Positions 18,003 through 27,114 of a stretch of DNA of 64,000 nucleotides are shown here, one piece after another. Source of the stretch: an uncultured Actinomyces sp. GTDB lineage: Bacteria; Actinomycetota; Actinomycetes; Actinomycetales; Actinomycetaceae. Every line of letters starts with the position of its first letter. Position 1 is the stretch's first letter. The translations under genes and the position numbers were made by a program. The stretch lies in the NCBI GenBank assembly GCA_900545825.1, contig URAS01000006.1:62001-126000 (forward strand). The letters run 5' to 3'. The notes under the pieces were generated by a model. The model saw nothing but the letters and a program-made list of their open reading frames with translations, did not search any database and was not told the DNA's origin.

Positions 18003-18030
18003 TGTGAGCGCTAACAGGTAGCGCTAACAT
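18003..18030. promoter_or_regulatory. Tandem LacI-type operators upstream of fucI
   Basis: TGTGAGCGCTAACA and GGTAGCGCTAACAT each contain the AGCGCT core of LacI-family palindromes (centres near 18009 and 18022, 13 bases apart). They lie about 70-85 bases before the fucI start, where a repressor would block transcription. I cannot place -35 and -10 boxes with confidence. Confidence 0.75.
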
Positions 18031-18091
18031 GGGGTTCGTTCGAAGACGACACCGCAGTCCACGCGGCAAGGACGCCGAAAGGAAGTCACCC

Positions 18092-19864
18092 ATGACGACT
18101 CACCCCGAAATCGCTATCCGCCCGATCATCGACGGCCGCCGCCGGGGCGTGCGTGAATCCCTCGAGGACCAGACGATGGCGATGGCGCACCGCGCCGCCG
18201 ACCTCATCTCTGCGAACCTGCGCTACCCGGATGGCGAGCCCGTCAAGTGCGTCGTCGCCTCGCGGACGATCGGCCGCGCCGGCGAGTCGGAGGAGGTCCG
18301 CGCCGAGATGGCCGGCCACGACATCTGCGCCGAGCTGACGGTCACGCCGTGCTGGGACTACGTTACCGAGGTCCTCGACTTCGACCCGACGATCCAGCAC
18401 GCCCTGTGGGGCCTCAACGCGACCGAGCGCCCCGGCGCCGTCACCCTGGCCGCGGCGATGAGCGCGTACGGCCAGTTCGGGGTCCCCGCGTTCGGCATCT
18501 ACGGCAAGCACGTCCAGGACGCCGACGACGAGGAGATTCCGCCGGAGGTCGCCGAGCGCATCATCCGCTTTGCGCGCGCCGCGGTCGCCGTCGGGGCGCT
18601 GCGTTACCGCAACTACCTGCAGATGGGCTCGCAGTGCATGGGCATCGCCGGCTCGATGATTGACCGCCAGTTCTTCCGCGACTACCTGGGCATGGGCGTC
18701 GAGAGCATCGACATGATCGAGATCGACCGCCGCATCACCAAGGGCATCTACGACCACGAGGAATACGAGCGCGCCCGCGCCTGGGTCGACGAGGCCCTGA
18801 CCGAGGGCGACGACATCGTCAACGTCGAGGAGGACTACCTGACCGACGACGAGCGCCGCGAACAGTGGGACTACGTGACGAAGATGGTCCTCATCGGGCG
18901 CGACCTCATGATCGGCAACCCCAAGCTGGTCGACGCCGGCTTCGCCGAGGAGGCCGCCGGCCACAACGCGATCGCCGCGGGCTTCCAGGGACAGCGGCAG
19001 TGGACCGACTACAAGCCGAACGGTGACCTCATGGAGACGCTGCTCAACACGACGTTCGACTGGAACGGCAAGCGCCAGCCGCTGACCCTGGCGACCGAAA
19101 ACGACGCCCTCAACGGCACGTCGATGCTGCTCAGCCACCTGTTGACGCAGCGCACGCAAATGTTCTCTGACGTGCGCACCTACTGGTCGCCCGAGGCCGT
19201 CGAGCGCGTCACCGGGCACAAGCTCACCGGTCACGGCTCCGGCGGCTTCCTCGACCTGCGGAACTCGGGCGCGACGACGCTCGACGCGGCAGGCGCGATG
19301 ACGAACGCCGCGGGAGAGCCCTGCATGAAGCCCTGGTGGGAGGTCACGGACGCCGACATCGACGCGACGCTCAAGGCGACGACGTTCCACCCGGCGAACA
19401 AGGGCTACTTCCGCGGCGGCGGCTACTCGACGCACTTCTCGACGCGCGGCGGCATGCCGATGACGATGATCCGCCTCAACCTCGTCGCGCGCGGCATGCC
19501 GACGCTGCAGGTCGCCGAGGGCTGGTCGATCGAGCTGCCCGAGGACGCCCAGAAGATCATCGAGGACCGCACCGACCCGGCGTGGCCGACGACGTTCTTC
19601 GCGCCGCGTCTGACCGGCGAGGGCGCGTTCACCTCGGTCTATGACGTCATGGATCACTGGGGTGCGAACCACGGCGCGATCGGCTACGGCCACTTCGGCG
19701 CCGACGTCCTCACCCTGGCCGCGATGCTGCGCATCCCCGTGATGATGCACAACGTCCCTGGTGGCGACGTGTTCCGTCCGCGCAACTGGGCGCTGTTTGG
19801 CACGGCCGACCCGGAGGGCGCCGACTACCGCGCCTGCGCCGCCTACGGCCCGCTGTTCCGATGA
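18092..19864 (+). CDS. fucI: L-fucose isomerase
   Basis: 590 residues, matching the E. coli enzyme (591). It converts L-fucose to L-fuculose, the first step of fucose catabolism. I start at ATG 18092, seven bases after GGAAG, rather than at an upstream ATG inside the operator region. The metal ligands align in position with the E. coli enzyme: Glu336 (TLATEND), Asp360 (MFSDVRTYW) and His534 (IGYGHFGAD). It is the first gene of the operon and overlaps the kinase start by four bases (ATGA). Confidence 0.97.
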   Translation: MTTHPEIAIRPIIDGRRRGVRESLEDQTMAMAHRAADLISANLRYPDGEPVKCVVASRTIGRAGESEEVRAEMAGHDICAELTVTPCWDYVTEVLDFDPTIQHALWGLNATERPGAVTLAAAMSAYGQFGVPAFGIYGKHVQDADDEEIPPEVAERIIRFARAAVAVGALRYRNYLQMGSQCMGIAGSMIDRQFFRDYLGMGVESIDMIEIDRRITKGIYDHEEYERARAWVDEALTEGDDIVNVEEDYLTDDERREQWDYVTKMVLIGRDLMIGNPKLVDAGFAEEAAGHNAIAAGFQGQRQWTDYKPNGDLMETLLNTTFDWNGKRQPLTLATENDALNGTSMLLSHLLTQRTQMFSDVRTYWSPEAVERVTGHKLTGHGSGGFLDLRNSGATTLDAAGAMTNAAGEPCMKPWWEVTDADIDATLKATTFHPANKGYFRGGGYSTHFSTRGGMPMTMIRLNLVARGMPTLQVAEGWSIELPEDAQKIIEDRTDPAWPTTFFAPRLTGEGAFTSVYDVMDHWGANHGAIGYGHFGADVLTLAAMLRIPVMMHNVPGGDVFRPRNWALFGTADPEGADYRACAAYGPLFR

Positions 19865-21276
19865 GTCAGCCGCTCGCCGTCCTCGCGATCGACATGGGGT
19901 CGTCCTCCCTGCGCGCCCACCTGGGCGTGTGGGAGGACCAGGCCCTGCGCATCGACGAGGTCTACCGCGCCGAACACGAGGTCGCCGTCGCCCCCGATGG
20001 CACGCTGACCTGGGATGTCGCGCGGCTGTGCGACCAGGCCGTCGCCGCGGCCGACGCGGCGACGCGCACGCTGGGGCGGGCCCCCGATGGCGTCGCCGTC
20101 GACGGGTGGGGCGTCGATTACGCCCTCGTCGACGCCGAGGGACGCCCGCTCGGGCCCGCCTGGGCGTATCGCGACGGCCGCGGGGCTCAAGGGCGCGCGC
20201 TCGTCGCCCAGCGGCTCGACGAGCAGGCGCAGTTTGCGGAAAGCGGCGTCGCCCCGCAGGACATCAACACCGGTTACCGGCTGGCCGTCGCCGCAGATCA
20301 GGGGCTGATTCCGGCCGGCGCGACCGTCATGTTCATCCAGGACGTCGTCGCGCGCGCCCTCGCCACCCGCCCGATCGCCGGCTGGGCCGACCCGGTCGAC
20401 CCCGGCGCGTGGGCCAGCCGCGGGGTCGCGTCGACCTCCGGCCTGGCCGACCGCGACACGGCCTGCTGGCAGCCCGACATCGTCGCGGCCTGCGGAATCG
20501 ATCCGGCAATCCTCCCGCCGCTGGCCGACGAACGCACGGTCGCCGCCCGGCGCGGCGACACGGCGATCATCCGGGCGGGCTCGCACGACACCGCGTGCGC
20601 GGCCTACTCGCTGGGCCTGGGGGAGGGCGACCTTTTCGTGTCGTGCGGGTCGTGGGCGATCGTCGGCGCGATCGCCGACGCGGTCATCGCGCCCGGCCTG
20701 ACGAACGAGGCGACCGTCGAGGGCGGCAACCGCGTCCAGGCGAACCTCACCGGCATGTGGCTGGCGCAGGAATGCCGCCGCGCGTGGCAGGCCGAGGGCG
20801 AGGACGTCGCCTTCGCCCGGCTCGACGCCCTCGCTCGCGCCGCCGAACCCGCCGGCTGCACGATCGACCCCAGCGACCCGGCGTTCGCCGCGCCCGGCCA
20901 CATGCCCCAGCGGATCCGCGACGCCGTGCGGGAAACCCACGGCATCGAGGTCGACGGGATCGGCCCGATCCTACGACTCATCAGCCAGTCGCTGGCGGTG
21001 GCGATCGCCGACAACGTCCGCCTGCTGCGCCAGGCGACGGCGGCCGCCGGCCGCGTGTTCGTTATGGGCGGCGGCACGAAAGACCGCCTCCTCATGCGGC
21101 TGCTGGCCGGCGAACTCGAGGACGACCTCGTCCTCGGCGCCGTCGAGGCGTCCGCGCTCGGCAACATCTGTGCCCAGCTGCACGTCCTCGGGGTGCCCCC
21201 GGCCGACACGGCCGCGTGGGCGCGCACCGCGGGCATCACCCAGACTTTCCACCACGACCCGAACAAGGATAGGTAA
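19861..21276 (+). CDS. FGGY-family L-fuculokinase (rhamnulokinase-like)
   Basis: 471 residues. Start ATG overlaps the fucI stop. The FGGY carbohydrate kinase fold shows the N-terminal phosphate loop AIDMGSSSLR, the substrate-side DGWGVDYALVD, and C-terminal FVMGGGTKDRLLM. By sequence style it is closer to rhamnulokinases than to E. coli FucK, but its place between isomerase and aldolase makes L-fuculose the expected substrate, giving L-fuculose 1-phosphate. Its stop overlaps the aldolase start (TAATG), indicating translational coupling. Confidence 0.9.
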   Translation: MSQPLAVLAIDMGSSSLRAHLGVWEDQALRIDEVYRAEHEVAVAPDGTLTWDVARLCDQAVAAADAATRTLGRAPDGVAVDGWGVDYALVDAEGRPLGPAWAYRDGRGAQGRALVAQRLDEQAQFAESGVAPQDINTGYRLAVAADQGLIPAGATVMFIQDVVARALATRPIAGWADPVDPGAWASRGVASTSGLADRDTACWQPDIVAACGIDPAILPPLADERTVAARRGDTAIIRAGSHDTACAAYSLGLGEGDLFVSCGSWAIVGAIADAVIAPGLTNEATVEGGNRVQANLTGMWLAQECRRAWQAEGEDVAFARLDALARAAEPAGCTIDPSDPAFAAPGHMPQRIRDAVRETHGIEVDGIGPILRLISQSLAVAIADNVRLLRQATAAAGRVFVMGGGTKDRLLMRLLAGELEDDLVLGAVEASALGNICAQLHVLGVPPADTAAWARTAGITQTFHHDPNKDR

Positions 21277-21920
21277 TGAACGAGCAACAAGCACGCGAGG
21301 AAATCTGCGCGATCGGCCTCAAGGTCTGGCAGACCGGGATGGTCGCCGCGAACGACGGCAACATCTCGATGCGTCTGGACGACGACACCGTGCTGTGCAC
21401 GCCGACCGGCGTGTCGAAGGGCGCGCTGGTGCCCGAGGCGATCTGCCACGTCGCCCTCGACGGGACCGTCATCTCGGAGCAGGCGCCGTGGAAGACGTCC
21501 AGCGAGGTCAAGGTCCACTTGCGGCTGTACCGCGCCGACGAGAACGTCCGCGCCGTCGTCCACGCCCACCCGCCGTACGGCACGACCTACGCGATCGCAG
21601 GGAAGCCGCTGATCTCGAAGATGATGCCAGAAAACGTCATCGCCATGCCCGAGATCCCCGTCGCCCCCTACGCGACGCCCTCGACCGAGCAGCTGGCCGA
21701 AAACATCGAGCCCTACGTCCACGACTACACGGCGTGCCTTATGGAGATGCACGGCGCCCTCGCGTGGGGCCCCAGCCTGCTCATCGCCTACCAGGCCATG
21801 GAACGCCTGGAATACACGGCGAAACTCACCTACCTCACCGAATCGATCGGCGTGAAGCGCGACCTGCCCGACGACGAGGTCGCCAAACTCATTTCCATGC
21901 GCCCCCAATACGGCTGCTAG
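21276..21920 (+). CDS. fucA: L-fuculose-phosphate aldolase
   Basis: 214 residues. Class II aldolase of the AraD/FucA family: it splits L-fuculose 1-phosphate into dihydroxyacetone phosphate and L-lactaldehyde. The zinc ligands are visible: His96 and His98 (HAHPPYG) and His159 (MEMHGAL), with catalytic Glu77 (TSSEVKVH). Phosphate-binding NDGNIS is at 26-31. It shares one base with the preceding stop. No lactaldehyde reductase (fucO) gene is nearby. Confidence 0.96.
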   Translation: MNEQQAREEICAIGLKVWQTGMVAANDGNISMRLDDDTVLCTPTGVSKGALVPEAICHVALDGTVISEQAPWKTSSEVKVHLRLYRADENVRAVVHAHPPYGTTYAIAGKPLISKMMPENVIAMPEIPVAPYATPSTEQLAENIEPYVHDYTACLMEMHGALAWGPSLLIAYQAMERLEYTAKLTYLTESIGVKRDLPDDEVAKLISMRPQYGC

Positions 21921-21938
21921 CCGAATCATCTTTTCACG

Positions 21939-21973
21939 CATCGGGCGGCGGGCAAAGCCGCCCCCGCCCGATG
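21939..21973. terminator. Stem-loop between fucA and fucP
   Basis: CATCGGGCGG..GGGC pairs imperfectly with GCC..CCGCCCGATG around an AAA loop, 18 bases after the fucA stop. It is probably an attenuator or partial terminator that sets lower permease expression. Confidence 0.6.
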
Positions 21974-22019
21974 CTATCCCCGCATACCTTTTTCCACTGT
22001 GACGTCAGGAGTGTGCCCG

Positions 22020-23366
22020 ATGAGCACCACACCGACCCCAGCGAGCACGGAAACTCGCAACCGTTTTATTTACCCCGGGATGACCCTTCCCTTCGTCCTC
22101 CTTGTTTCCTGCTTCGCCGCCTGGGGATTGGCGGGAAATATGACGGACCCGCTGGTGTCCGTTTTTGGTTCCGTCTTCTCCATGTCGGCATTCCAGTCAT
22201 CCCTCGTTCAATTCGCCTATTACGGCGCCTATTTCGCTCTCGCCCTGCCCGCGGCATTCATTAATTCAAAGCTCGGGTATAAGGGCGGCGTCCTCGTGGG
22301 GCTTGCGCTCGCGGCCACCGGTGGATTCCTCTTTTTCCCGGCCGCGCGCGTCATGACGTATTCGCTGTTTATCCTCGCGCTGTTCACGCTGGCGTCGGGC
22401 CTGTCGATCCTCGAGACGTCCGCGAACCCCTACATGATGGCGATGGGGCCGGCGCGGAACGCGACGCGGCGCCTCAACTTCGCCCAGGCGTTTAACCCGA
22501 TCGGCTCGAACATCGGCGTCTTCCTGGCGGCCGTTTTCATCCTGCCGTACGTCAGCCCCGCGACCGCCGAGGAACGGGCGAGCATGCCCGAGGCCGAACT
22601 GCTGGCCACGAGGTCGTCCGAGCTGCAGGCCGTCATGGGGCCGTACCTGGCGCTGGCCTGCCTGTATGTCGCCCTCTTCATCGGGATCGCCCTCGCCAAG
22701 GTGCCGCCGCGCAAGACGATCGTGTCGGACGCGCGCGCCGGAATCGTTCGCGAAAAGGGCATGCTGGGGCGCCTCGTGCGGAATAAGCGCTACAGCTTCG
22801 GCGTCGTCGCCCAGTTCTTCAACATCGCCGCGCAGACATGCATCTGGACATACACGATCCACTATGTGACGAACGAACTGGGCGAATCGAAGGCGGTGGC
22901 CGGCCACTGGCTGCAGATTTCGCTGCTCGTCTTCCTCGTCATGCGGTTCGTCATGGTCGGCATCATGGGGCGCATCGATTCACGGATCCTCATGGTCGTC
23001 ATGTGCACGCTCGGCGCCATCCTCACGTTCACGGCGATCGTCACGGCCAATGTCGTCGGCGCCGTCTGCCTGGTCCTCCTGTCCGGCTGCATCGCCCTGT
23101 TGTTCCCGACGATCTACGGCATTGCGCTGACCGGCCTGGGCGACGACACGAAGTACGGCGCGGCCGGCCTGGTCATGGCGATTTGCGGCGGCGCGATCAT
23201 GCCGCTGGTCCAGGGCAAGATCATTGACCTCACGTCGGCGGCGTTCAGCTACATCGTCGTGTTCATCTGTTTCCTCGTCATCATCGGCTACGGTGTCTAC
23301 GCGCTGCGCACGCCCCAGCCCGTCATCGAGGAGATTCCCGAAGAAGAAGCGCTGGTCCGCGACTAG
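22020..23366 (+). CDS. fucP: L-fucose permease, MFS transporter
   Basis: 448 residues with about 12 membrane helices. I start at ATG 22020, behind CAGGAG. The family signature ETSANPYMMAMGP, followed by LNFAQAFNPIGSNIG, identifies a FucP-type proton/L-fucose symporter. It sits inside the fuc operon, 99 bases after fucA. The first 350 bases use noticeably more A/T-ending codons than the rest of the operon. Proton coupling is inferred from the family. Confidence 0.95.
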   Translation: MSTTPTPASTETRNRFIYPGMTLPFVLLVSCFAAWGLAGNMTDPLVSVFGSVFSMSAFQSSLVQFAYYGAYFALALPAAFINSKLGYKGGVLVGLALAATGGFLFFPAARVMTYSLFILALFTLASGLSILETSANPYMMAMGPARNATRRLNFAQAFNPIGSNIGVFLAAVFILPYVSPATAEERASMPEAELLATRSSELQAVMGPYLALACLYVALFIGIALAKVPPRKTIVSDARAGIVREKGMLGRLVRNKRYSFGVVAQFFNIAAQTCIWTYTIHYVTNELGESKAVAGHWLQISLLVFLVMRFVMVGIMGRIDSRILMVVMCTLGAILTFTAIVTANVVGAVCLVLLSGCIALLFPTIYGIALTGLGDDTKYGAAGLVMAICGGAIMPLVQGKIIDLTSAAFSYIVVFICFLVIIGYGVYALRTPQPVIEEIPEEEALVRD

Positions 23367-23396
23367 CCGCGGCCACACCCACGGAAAGGACTACCC

Positions 23397-23819
23397 ATGC
23401 TCAAGAACATCCCCGCGTGTTTGAGCCCCGAGTTGGTCGCCGTCCTCATGCGGATGGGGCACGGAGACGAGATCGTCCTCGGCGACGCCAACTTCCCCGG
23501 CGACACCTGCAACGACCTGGTGCTGCGGGCCGACGGCCTCGATATTCCCCAGCTGCTGGACGCCATCCTCACTCTCATGCCGTTGGATCGCTACAACGAC
23601 TGGCAAATCGGCCTCATGGCGACCATCGAGGGCGACCCGACGCCCGAGGTCTGGGCGACGTACGAGCAGGTCATCCGCGATCACGAGGGCGACTACGTCA
23701 CGCACTACTTCGAGCGTTTCGACTTCTACGACCAGGCGAAACAGACCTTCGCTGTCGTCGTCACGGGCGAGACGGCGCTCTACGGCAACATCATCCTCAA
23801 GAAGGGTGTGGTCGTCTAG
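23397..23819 (+). CDS. fucU: L-fucose mutarotase
   Basis: 140 residues, RbsD/FucU family. It interconverts alpha and beta anomers of L-fucose so that imported sugar suits the isomerase. His22 in RMGHGDEIVLGDANFP is the expected catalytic histidine, and the C-terminal TGETALYGNIILKKG is the family sugar-binding end. AAGGA lies 8 bases before the start. It is the last gene of the operon, followed by a two-hairpin repeat. Confidence 0.95.
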   Translation: MLKNIPACLSPELVAVLMRMGHGDEIVLGDANFPGDTCNDLVLRADGLDIPQLLDAILTLMPLDRYNDWQIGLMATIEGDPTPEVWATYEQVIRDHEGDYVTHYFERFDFYDQAKQTFAVVVTGETALYGNIILKKGVVV

Positions 23820-23840
23820 GCGGCTTTCGGCCTCTCCCGC

Positions 23841-23920
23841 GTAAACGTGATTCTTTCGTCCGCTGTGATCACGTTCAAGGCCCCAGACCGGTGAACGTGA
23901 CCTTTTTTGATCACGTTCAC
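23841..23920. repeat. Two-hairpin palindromic repeat, B-A orientation
   Basis: GTAAACGTGATTC, a TTCGTCCGC loop and GATCACGTTCA, then GTGAACGTGACC, a T-tract and GATCACGTTCAC. It sits between convergent fucU and the DUF559-like gene. Confidence 0.9.
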
Positions 23921-23940
23921 CAGCTTGGGGCCTCGGCGTG

Positions 23941-24768
23941 TCACGGCAGCTTTCGCAGAGGGCGCTCGCTGAGCAACGCCTGGGGGATCCGGCGCCGCAG
24001 GGCGGCGACCGAGTGGGGGCTCCACAGGTCGTCCCAACCGACGCGGATGAAATGCGGGAAATCGAAGCGGAGGGCGTCCTCGCGGACCTTTTCGCGATAC
24101 AGGGCGGTCGCGCCTGACGCCCCGCCGTATTTCAGTCGGCCGTCGACCTCGATGGCGACGCCCTTTTCGCGGTTGCCGAAGTCGAGGAAGAACCTCGGAT
24201 TATCGGCCGGCCACGGCAGCTGCTGCGTGAGGTCGCGGACGCCGCCCTGCCACAGGCGGCACACGGCGAGGCGTTCCGCGGGCGACTGCGAGTGCGGGCC
24301 GATGATGTCCAAGCGTTTTCGCACGCGCGCCTTGTAGCGGCGCGAGGGGTGCATCTCGCTGATTTCCAGCAGGCGTTCCTTGAGGGTTGCCCATTCGCGC
24401 TCGGTGCGCTGGCGGTCCCACGGCGAGGGGGTGAGGTACTGGGCGATCGCCGATTCCGCGCCGACGATCGCGGTCAGGGGGTCGGGATGCGAGAGCAGCT
24501 CGACCATGACGTATTCGGGGTTGAGGACGGCCAGGCCATCGTGCCTGGTCACGGCGCCCTCGGGGGAGGTGAGGCGGTGGCGGATCACCGTCGACGGCGG
24601 GTGGGTCGAGCCCGATTCGCCAATGGTTGTCAGGTGGCCGGTCGCCGTCGTCTGCCGCATGACGTGGATATCGAGGCCGGGCCGCAGCACCGTGTAGCCC
24701 CAGATGAGGGCGGCCGATCGCTTGACGTGCTCCGACGGGCCGTGGTGGATCCCGAACCGGGCGGGCAC
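23941..24768 (-). CDS. DUF559/AbiEi-like protein, possibly N-terminally truncated
   Basis: 275 residues from GTG 24768. The middle (VIRHRLTSPEGAVTRHDG, then NPEYVMVELL) resembles the AbiEi-type region of actinobacterial proteins, and the C-terminal third (FFLDFGNREKGVAIEVDGRLKYG to FIRVGWDDLW) resembles the DUF559 Vsr-like nuclease fold. The usual N-terminal winged-helix part is absent: the frame is closed by TGA nine codons upstream, no ribosome site precedes the GTG, and homology-like sequence (LYVPARFG) begins before the start. It may be a decayed relative. No toxin partner is adjacent. Confidence 0.6.
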   Translation of the reverse strand: MPARFGIHHGPSEHVKRSAALIWGYTVLRPGLDIHVMRQTTATGHLTTIGESGSTHPPSTVIRHRLTSPEGAVTRHDGLAVLNPEYVMVELLSHPDPLTAIVGAESAIAQYLTPSPWDRQRTEREWATLKERLLEISEMHPSRRYKARVRKRLDIIGPHSQSPAERLAVCRLWQGGVRDLTQQLPWPADNPRFFLDFGNREKGVAIEVDGRLKYGGASGATALYREKVREDALRFDFPHFIRVGWDDLWSPHSVAALRRRIPQALLSERPLRKLP

Positions 24769-24985
24769 ATACAGTGGGGGAGGAAATACTGGTCATGAAG
24801 CCAGCGTGGACTGGGCGGGGCGGGGCTGCTCTCGTGCCGAACGCCGGATGTGGATAACCCGCCGAAAACGGGGGCTGTGGACACCGGGTCGCGCGGCGGC
24901 GCGTGATCTTGTGGGGCCACGATCGCCGTTTGGGGTGGCCGTGAGGGGAACGGACAGAACGGTCACGTCGACGAAGGGGGAAGCG

Positions 24986-25690
24986 ATGGCGGTAACCGTC
25001 GAACTGTGCGTCAGCGACGCCGAGGGCGCCCGGATTGCGCGTCAGGCCGGTTGCGGGCGCATCGAATTGTGCCGTGACCTGGCAGTCGGCGGGTTGACGC
25101 CGCCGGACGACCTCGTCGCGCAGGTGGCGCGGGAGCTGCCCGACCTCGACGTCCAGGTGCTCGTGCGGTCGCGGGCCGGCGATTTCGTCTACACGCAGGC
25201 CGAGGTTGCCGCGATGGCCGCGGATATTCGTCGGCTCAGGCGGCTGTGTCCGCCGCGCGAGGGCGCCCTCGGGTTTGTCGCCGGCGCGTTGACGCCCGAC
25301 GGGCGGATTGACGAGGCCGCGGCGCGGGTGTTCCGCGAGGCGGCGGGGGAGTGCCCGCTGACGTTCCATCGGGCGTTTGACGAGGTCGGGGACCTCATGG
25401 CCGCGGCGCGGTGGCTCGCGGGTGCCGGGTGGGATCGGGTGCTGACGACGGGCGGCGACCCGGCCCGCGCCGACGTCGCGCAGTTGGCGGCGCTGCAGCG
25501 GGAGGTCGGCGACCGGCTGGTGATCCTCGCGTCGGGCGGGCTGCGGTCGCATAACGTCGCCGAGGTCGTCCGCGCCACCGGCGTCACCGAGGTCCACATG
25601 CGCGCGCCGCAGCCCGGTGCCGCTGGCGCGGCCGGCGCGACAGACCCGGCGGAGGTCGCCCGCATCGTCGCCGCCCTCGCTGGGGTGTAG
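24986..25690 (+). CDS. cutC: CutC-family protein
   Basis: 234 residues, TIM-barrel family named for copper homeostasis in E. coli, though its biochemical role is unsettled. ATG 24986 follows GAAGGGGGA. Signatures: ELCVSDAEGA, GCGRIELCRDLAVGGLTP, LTFHRAFDE, and LTTGGDP. The C-terminus is Ala/Gly rich but ends normally. It converges with the ATPase gene at 25766. The 217 bases upstream contain one perfect DnaA-box-like TGTGGATAA (24849-24857) and nothing else I can identify. Confidence 0.9.
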   Translation: MAVTVELCVSDAEGARIARQAGCGRIELCRDLAVGGLTPPDDLVAQVARELPDLDVQVLVRSRAGDFVYTQAEVAAMAADIRRLRRLCPPREGALGFVAGALTPDGRIDEAAARVFREAAGECPLTFHRAFDEVGDLMAAARWLAGAGWDRVLTTGGDPARADVAQLAALQREVGDRLVILASGGLRSHNVAEVVRATGVTEVHMRAPQPGAAGAAGATDPAEVARIVAALAGV

Positions 25691-25706
25691 GGACGCGGCG
25701 CTGGCC

Positions 25707-25744
25707 GTCAACGTGACCAAAGCGGAGGAAAGGGTCACGTTCAC
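25707..25744. repeat. Single B-type palindromic repeat
   Basis: TCAACGTGACC, a loop containing AGCGGAGGAAA, then GGGTCACGTTCAC. It matches the B half of the two-hairpin family, without hairpin A, between convergent cutC and the DUF4143 ATPase gene. Confidence 0.8.
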
Positions 25745-25765
25745 CGGGATGGGGCCGACGGGCGG

Positions 25766-27037
25766 CTAATAGAGCATCCCGAGGGGAATGACGAGGACGC
25801 CGTCGCCGCGCTGGTAGGCGACCTCGCCAGTCGTGACGACGACCCGGGCGACCAGGCGCTCGCCCAGTTGCGTGTGCAGCCAGTTCAGCCCCTTGACGTC
25901 CTGGTCACTGGCCGTCCGCGCGAGCTTGACCTCGACGGCGAGGACCGAGCCATCGAAACGCTCCATGACGAGGTCGACCTCGTGATCGCCCCCGCGGGTG
26001 CGCAGGTGGTACACGTGCGCCTGGGCGGTGTTGGCCGCCGCGCGGAGGGTGAGCGCGGTCAACGACTCAAACAGCCGCCCGAACACCTCGAACGTCCCCG
26101 GTTTCCCGCTGAGCAGACGTTTCTCGTTGACGCCCATGAGGTAGGCGGCCAGGCCGGTGTCGCAGAGATGGTGCTTTGGCCCGAGCGTCAGGCGCTTGAG
26201 AGGGGTCAGGCTGGGCGTCCACGCCGGCACGGGGTCGAGAACCCAGATCTTGTCGAGGAGCTCCCGATACCGCTCGAACGTGGCGCGCGCCGGTTTGTCG
26301 CCCTGCGCGGGCGTGGCCGCCGCCATGATCGTGTCGTATGTCGAGGTCGTCGCCGTTGCCGCGGCATACGCGCCGAGCCAGGCGCGCAGCGAGGCGGGAC
26401 TGCGTACGGTGGCGCCCATATCGGCGATGTCGCGGTCGATAATGCGCTGGGCATAACTCGCGAGCGCGACCCTCCGATGCCGTTCCGGAAGGGGATTAAT
26501 ATCGGGAAAACCAGACGCGCAAATCTGGCGGGCATAATCCTCGATCGTCAGGTCGCAGGACCCCTCAATCCGCGCCGTCCCGTCGAAAATGTCGACCAGC
26601 GAAATAGTCGGCGTCGTGCCGGCCCTTTCCGCCAGACTGAGAGGTCGCATGCGGTTGCTGATAATCCGCCCGGATCCGGAGTGGGTGTCGTAGTCGGGAC
26701 TGGGAGACGCCGAGCCGGTGAGGATGAACTGTGTCGGCGCCTTGTCGTCGACCTCGCGCCGTACGCTGTCCCAGAGCGGCGGATAATACTGCCACTCGTC
26801 GATGCCGACGCGGGCGGTGTCGCGCCACATCGCGGTGCCCTGGGCCTCGATGAGCCGGCGCGTGTCGACGTCGTCCACGCGCAACGTGCGGTCGACGTGG
26901 CGGAGCATCGTCTCGGTTTTGCCGACCGCCTTCGGCCCGTCGATGGCGACGGCGCGGAAGTGGGTGAGCAGGTCCTCGAGAGTCGCGTCGAGATAGCGGG
27001 GGAGGTAGCCCTCCTCGTGGCGCGAGTGGGGAAGCAT
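25766..27037 (-). CDS. AAA_14/DUF4143 ATPase
   Basis: 423 residues. I choose ATG 27037 because a perfect AGGAGG lies five bases upstream; the frame runs further upstream into the tandem repeats, but that part looks artificial. Walker A is DGPKAVGKTET, Walker B-like VGIDEWQYYP, and sensor FILTGSASP. The C-terminal DUF4143 domain is restriction-endonuclease-like, with HEVDLVMERFDGSVLAVEVKLA giving a D..ExK-like pattern. Such proteins are common stand-alone genes of unknown role in Actinobacteria. The six repeats upstream may control it. Confidence 0.85.
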   Translation of the reverse strand: MLPHSRHEEGYLPRYLDATLEDLLTHFRAVAIDGPKAVGKTETMLRHVDRTLRVDDVDTRRLIEAQGTAMWRDTARVGIDEWQYYPPLWDSVRREVDDKAPTQFILTGSASPSPDYDTHSGSGRIISNRMRPLSLAERAGTTPTISLVDIFDGTARIEGSCDLTIEDYARQICASGFPDINPLPERHRRVALASYAQRIIDRDIADMGATVRSPASLRAWLGAYAAATATTSTYDTIMAAATPAQGDKPARATFERYRELLDKIWVLDPVPAWTPSLTPLKRLTLGPKHHLCDTGLAAYLMGVNEKRLLSGKPGTFEVFGRLFESLTALTLRAAANTAQAHVYHLRTRGGDHEVDLVMERFDGSVLAVEVKLARTASDQDVKGLNWLHTQLGERLVARVVVTTGEVAYQRGDGVLVIPLGMLY

Positions 27038-27114
27038 TGACCCTCCTGTGACAACTCCGATTGCGCGGCGCCAATGCGGCCGTGGCCTGGCCTGATGGTC
27101 CCCATTGTAACAGC

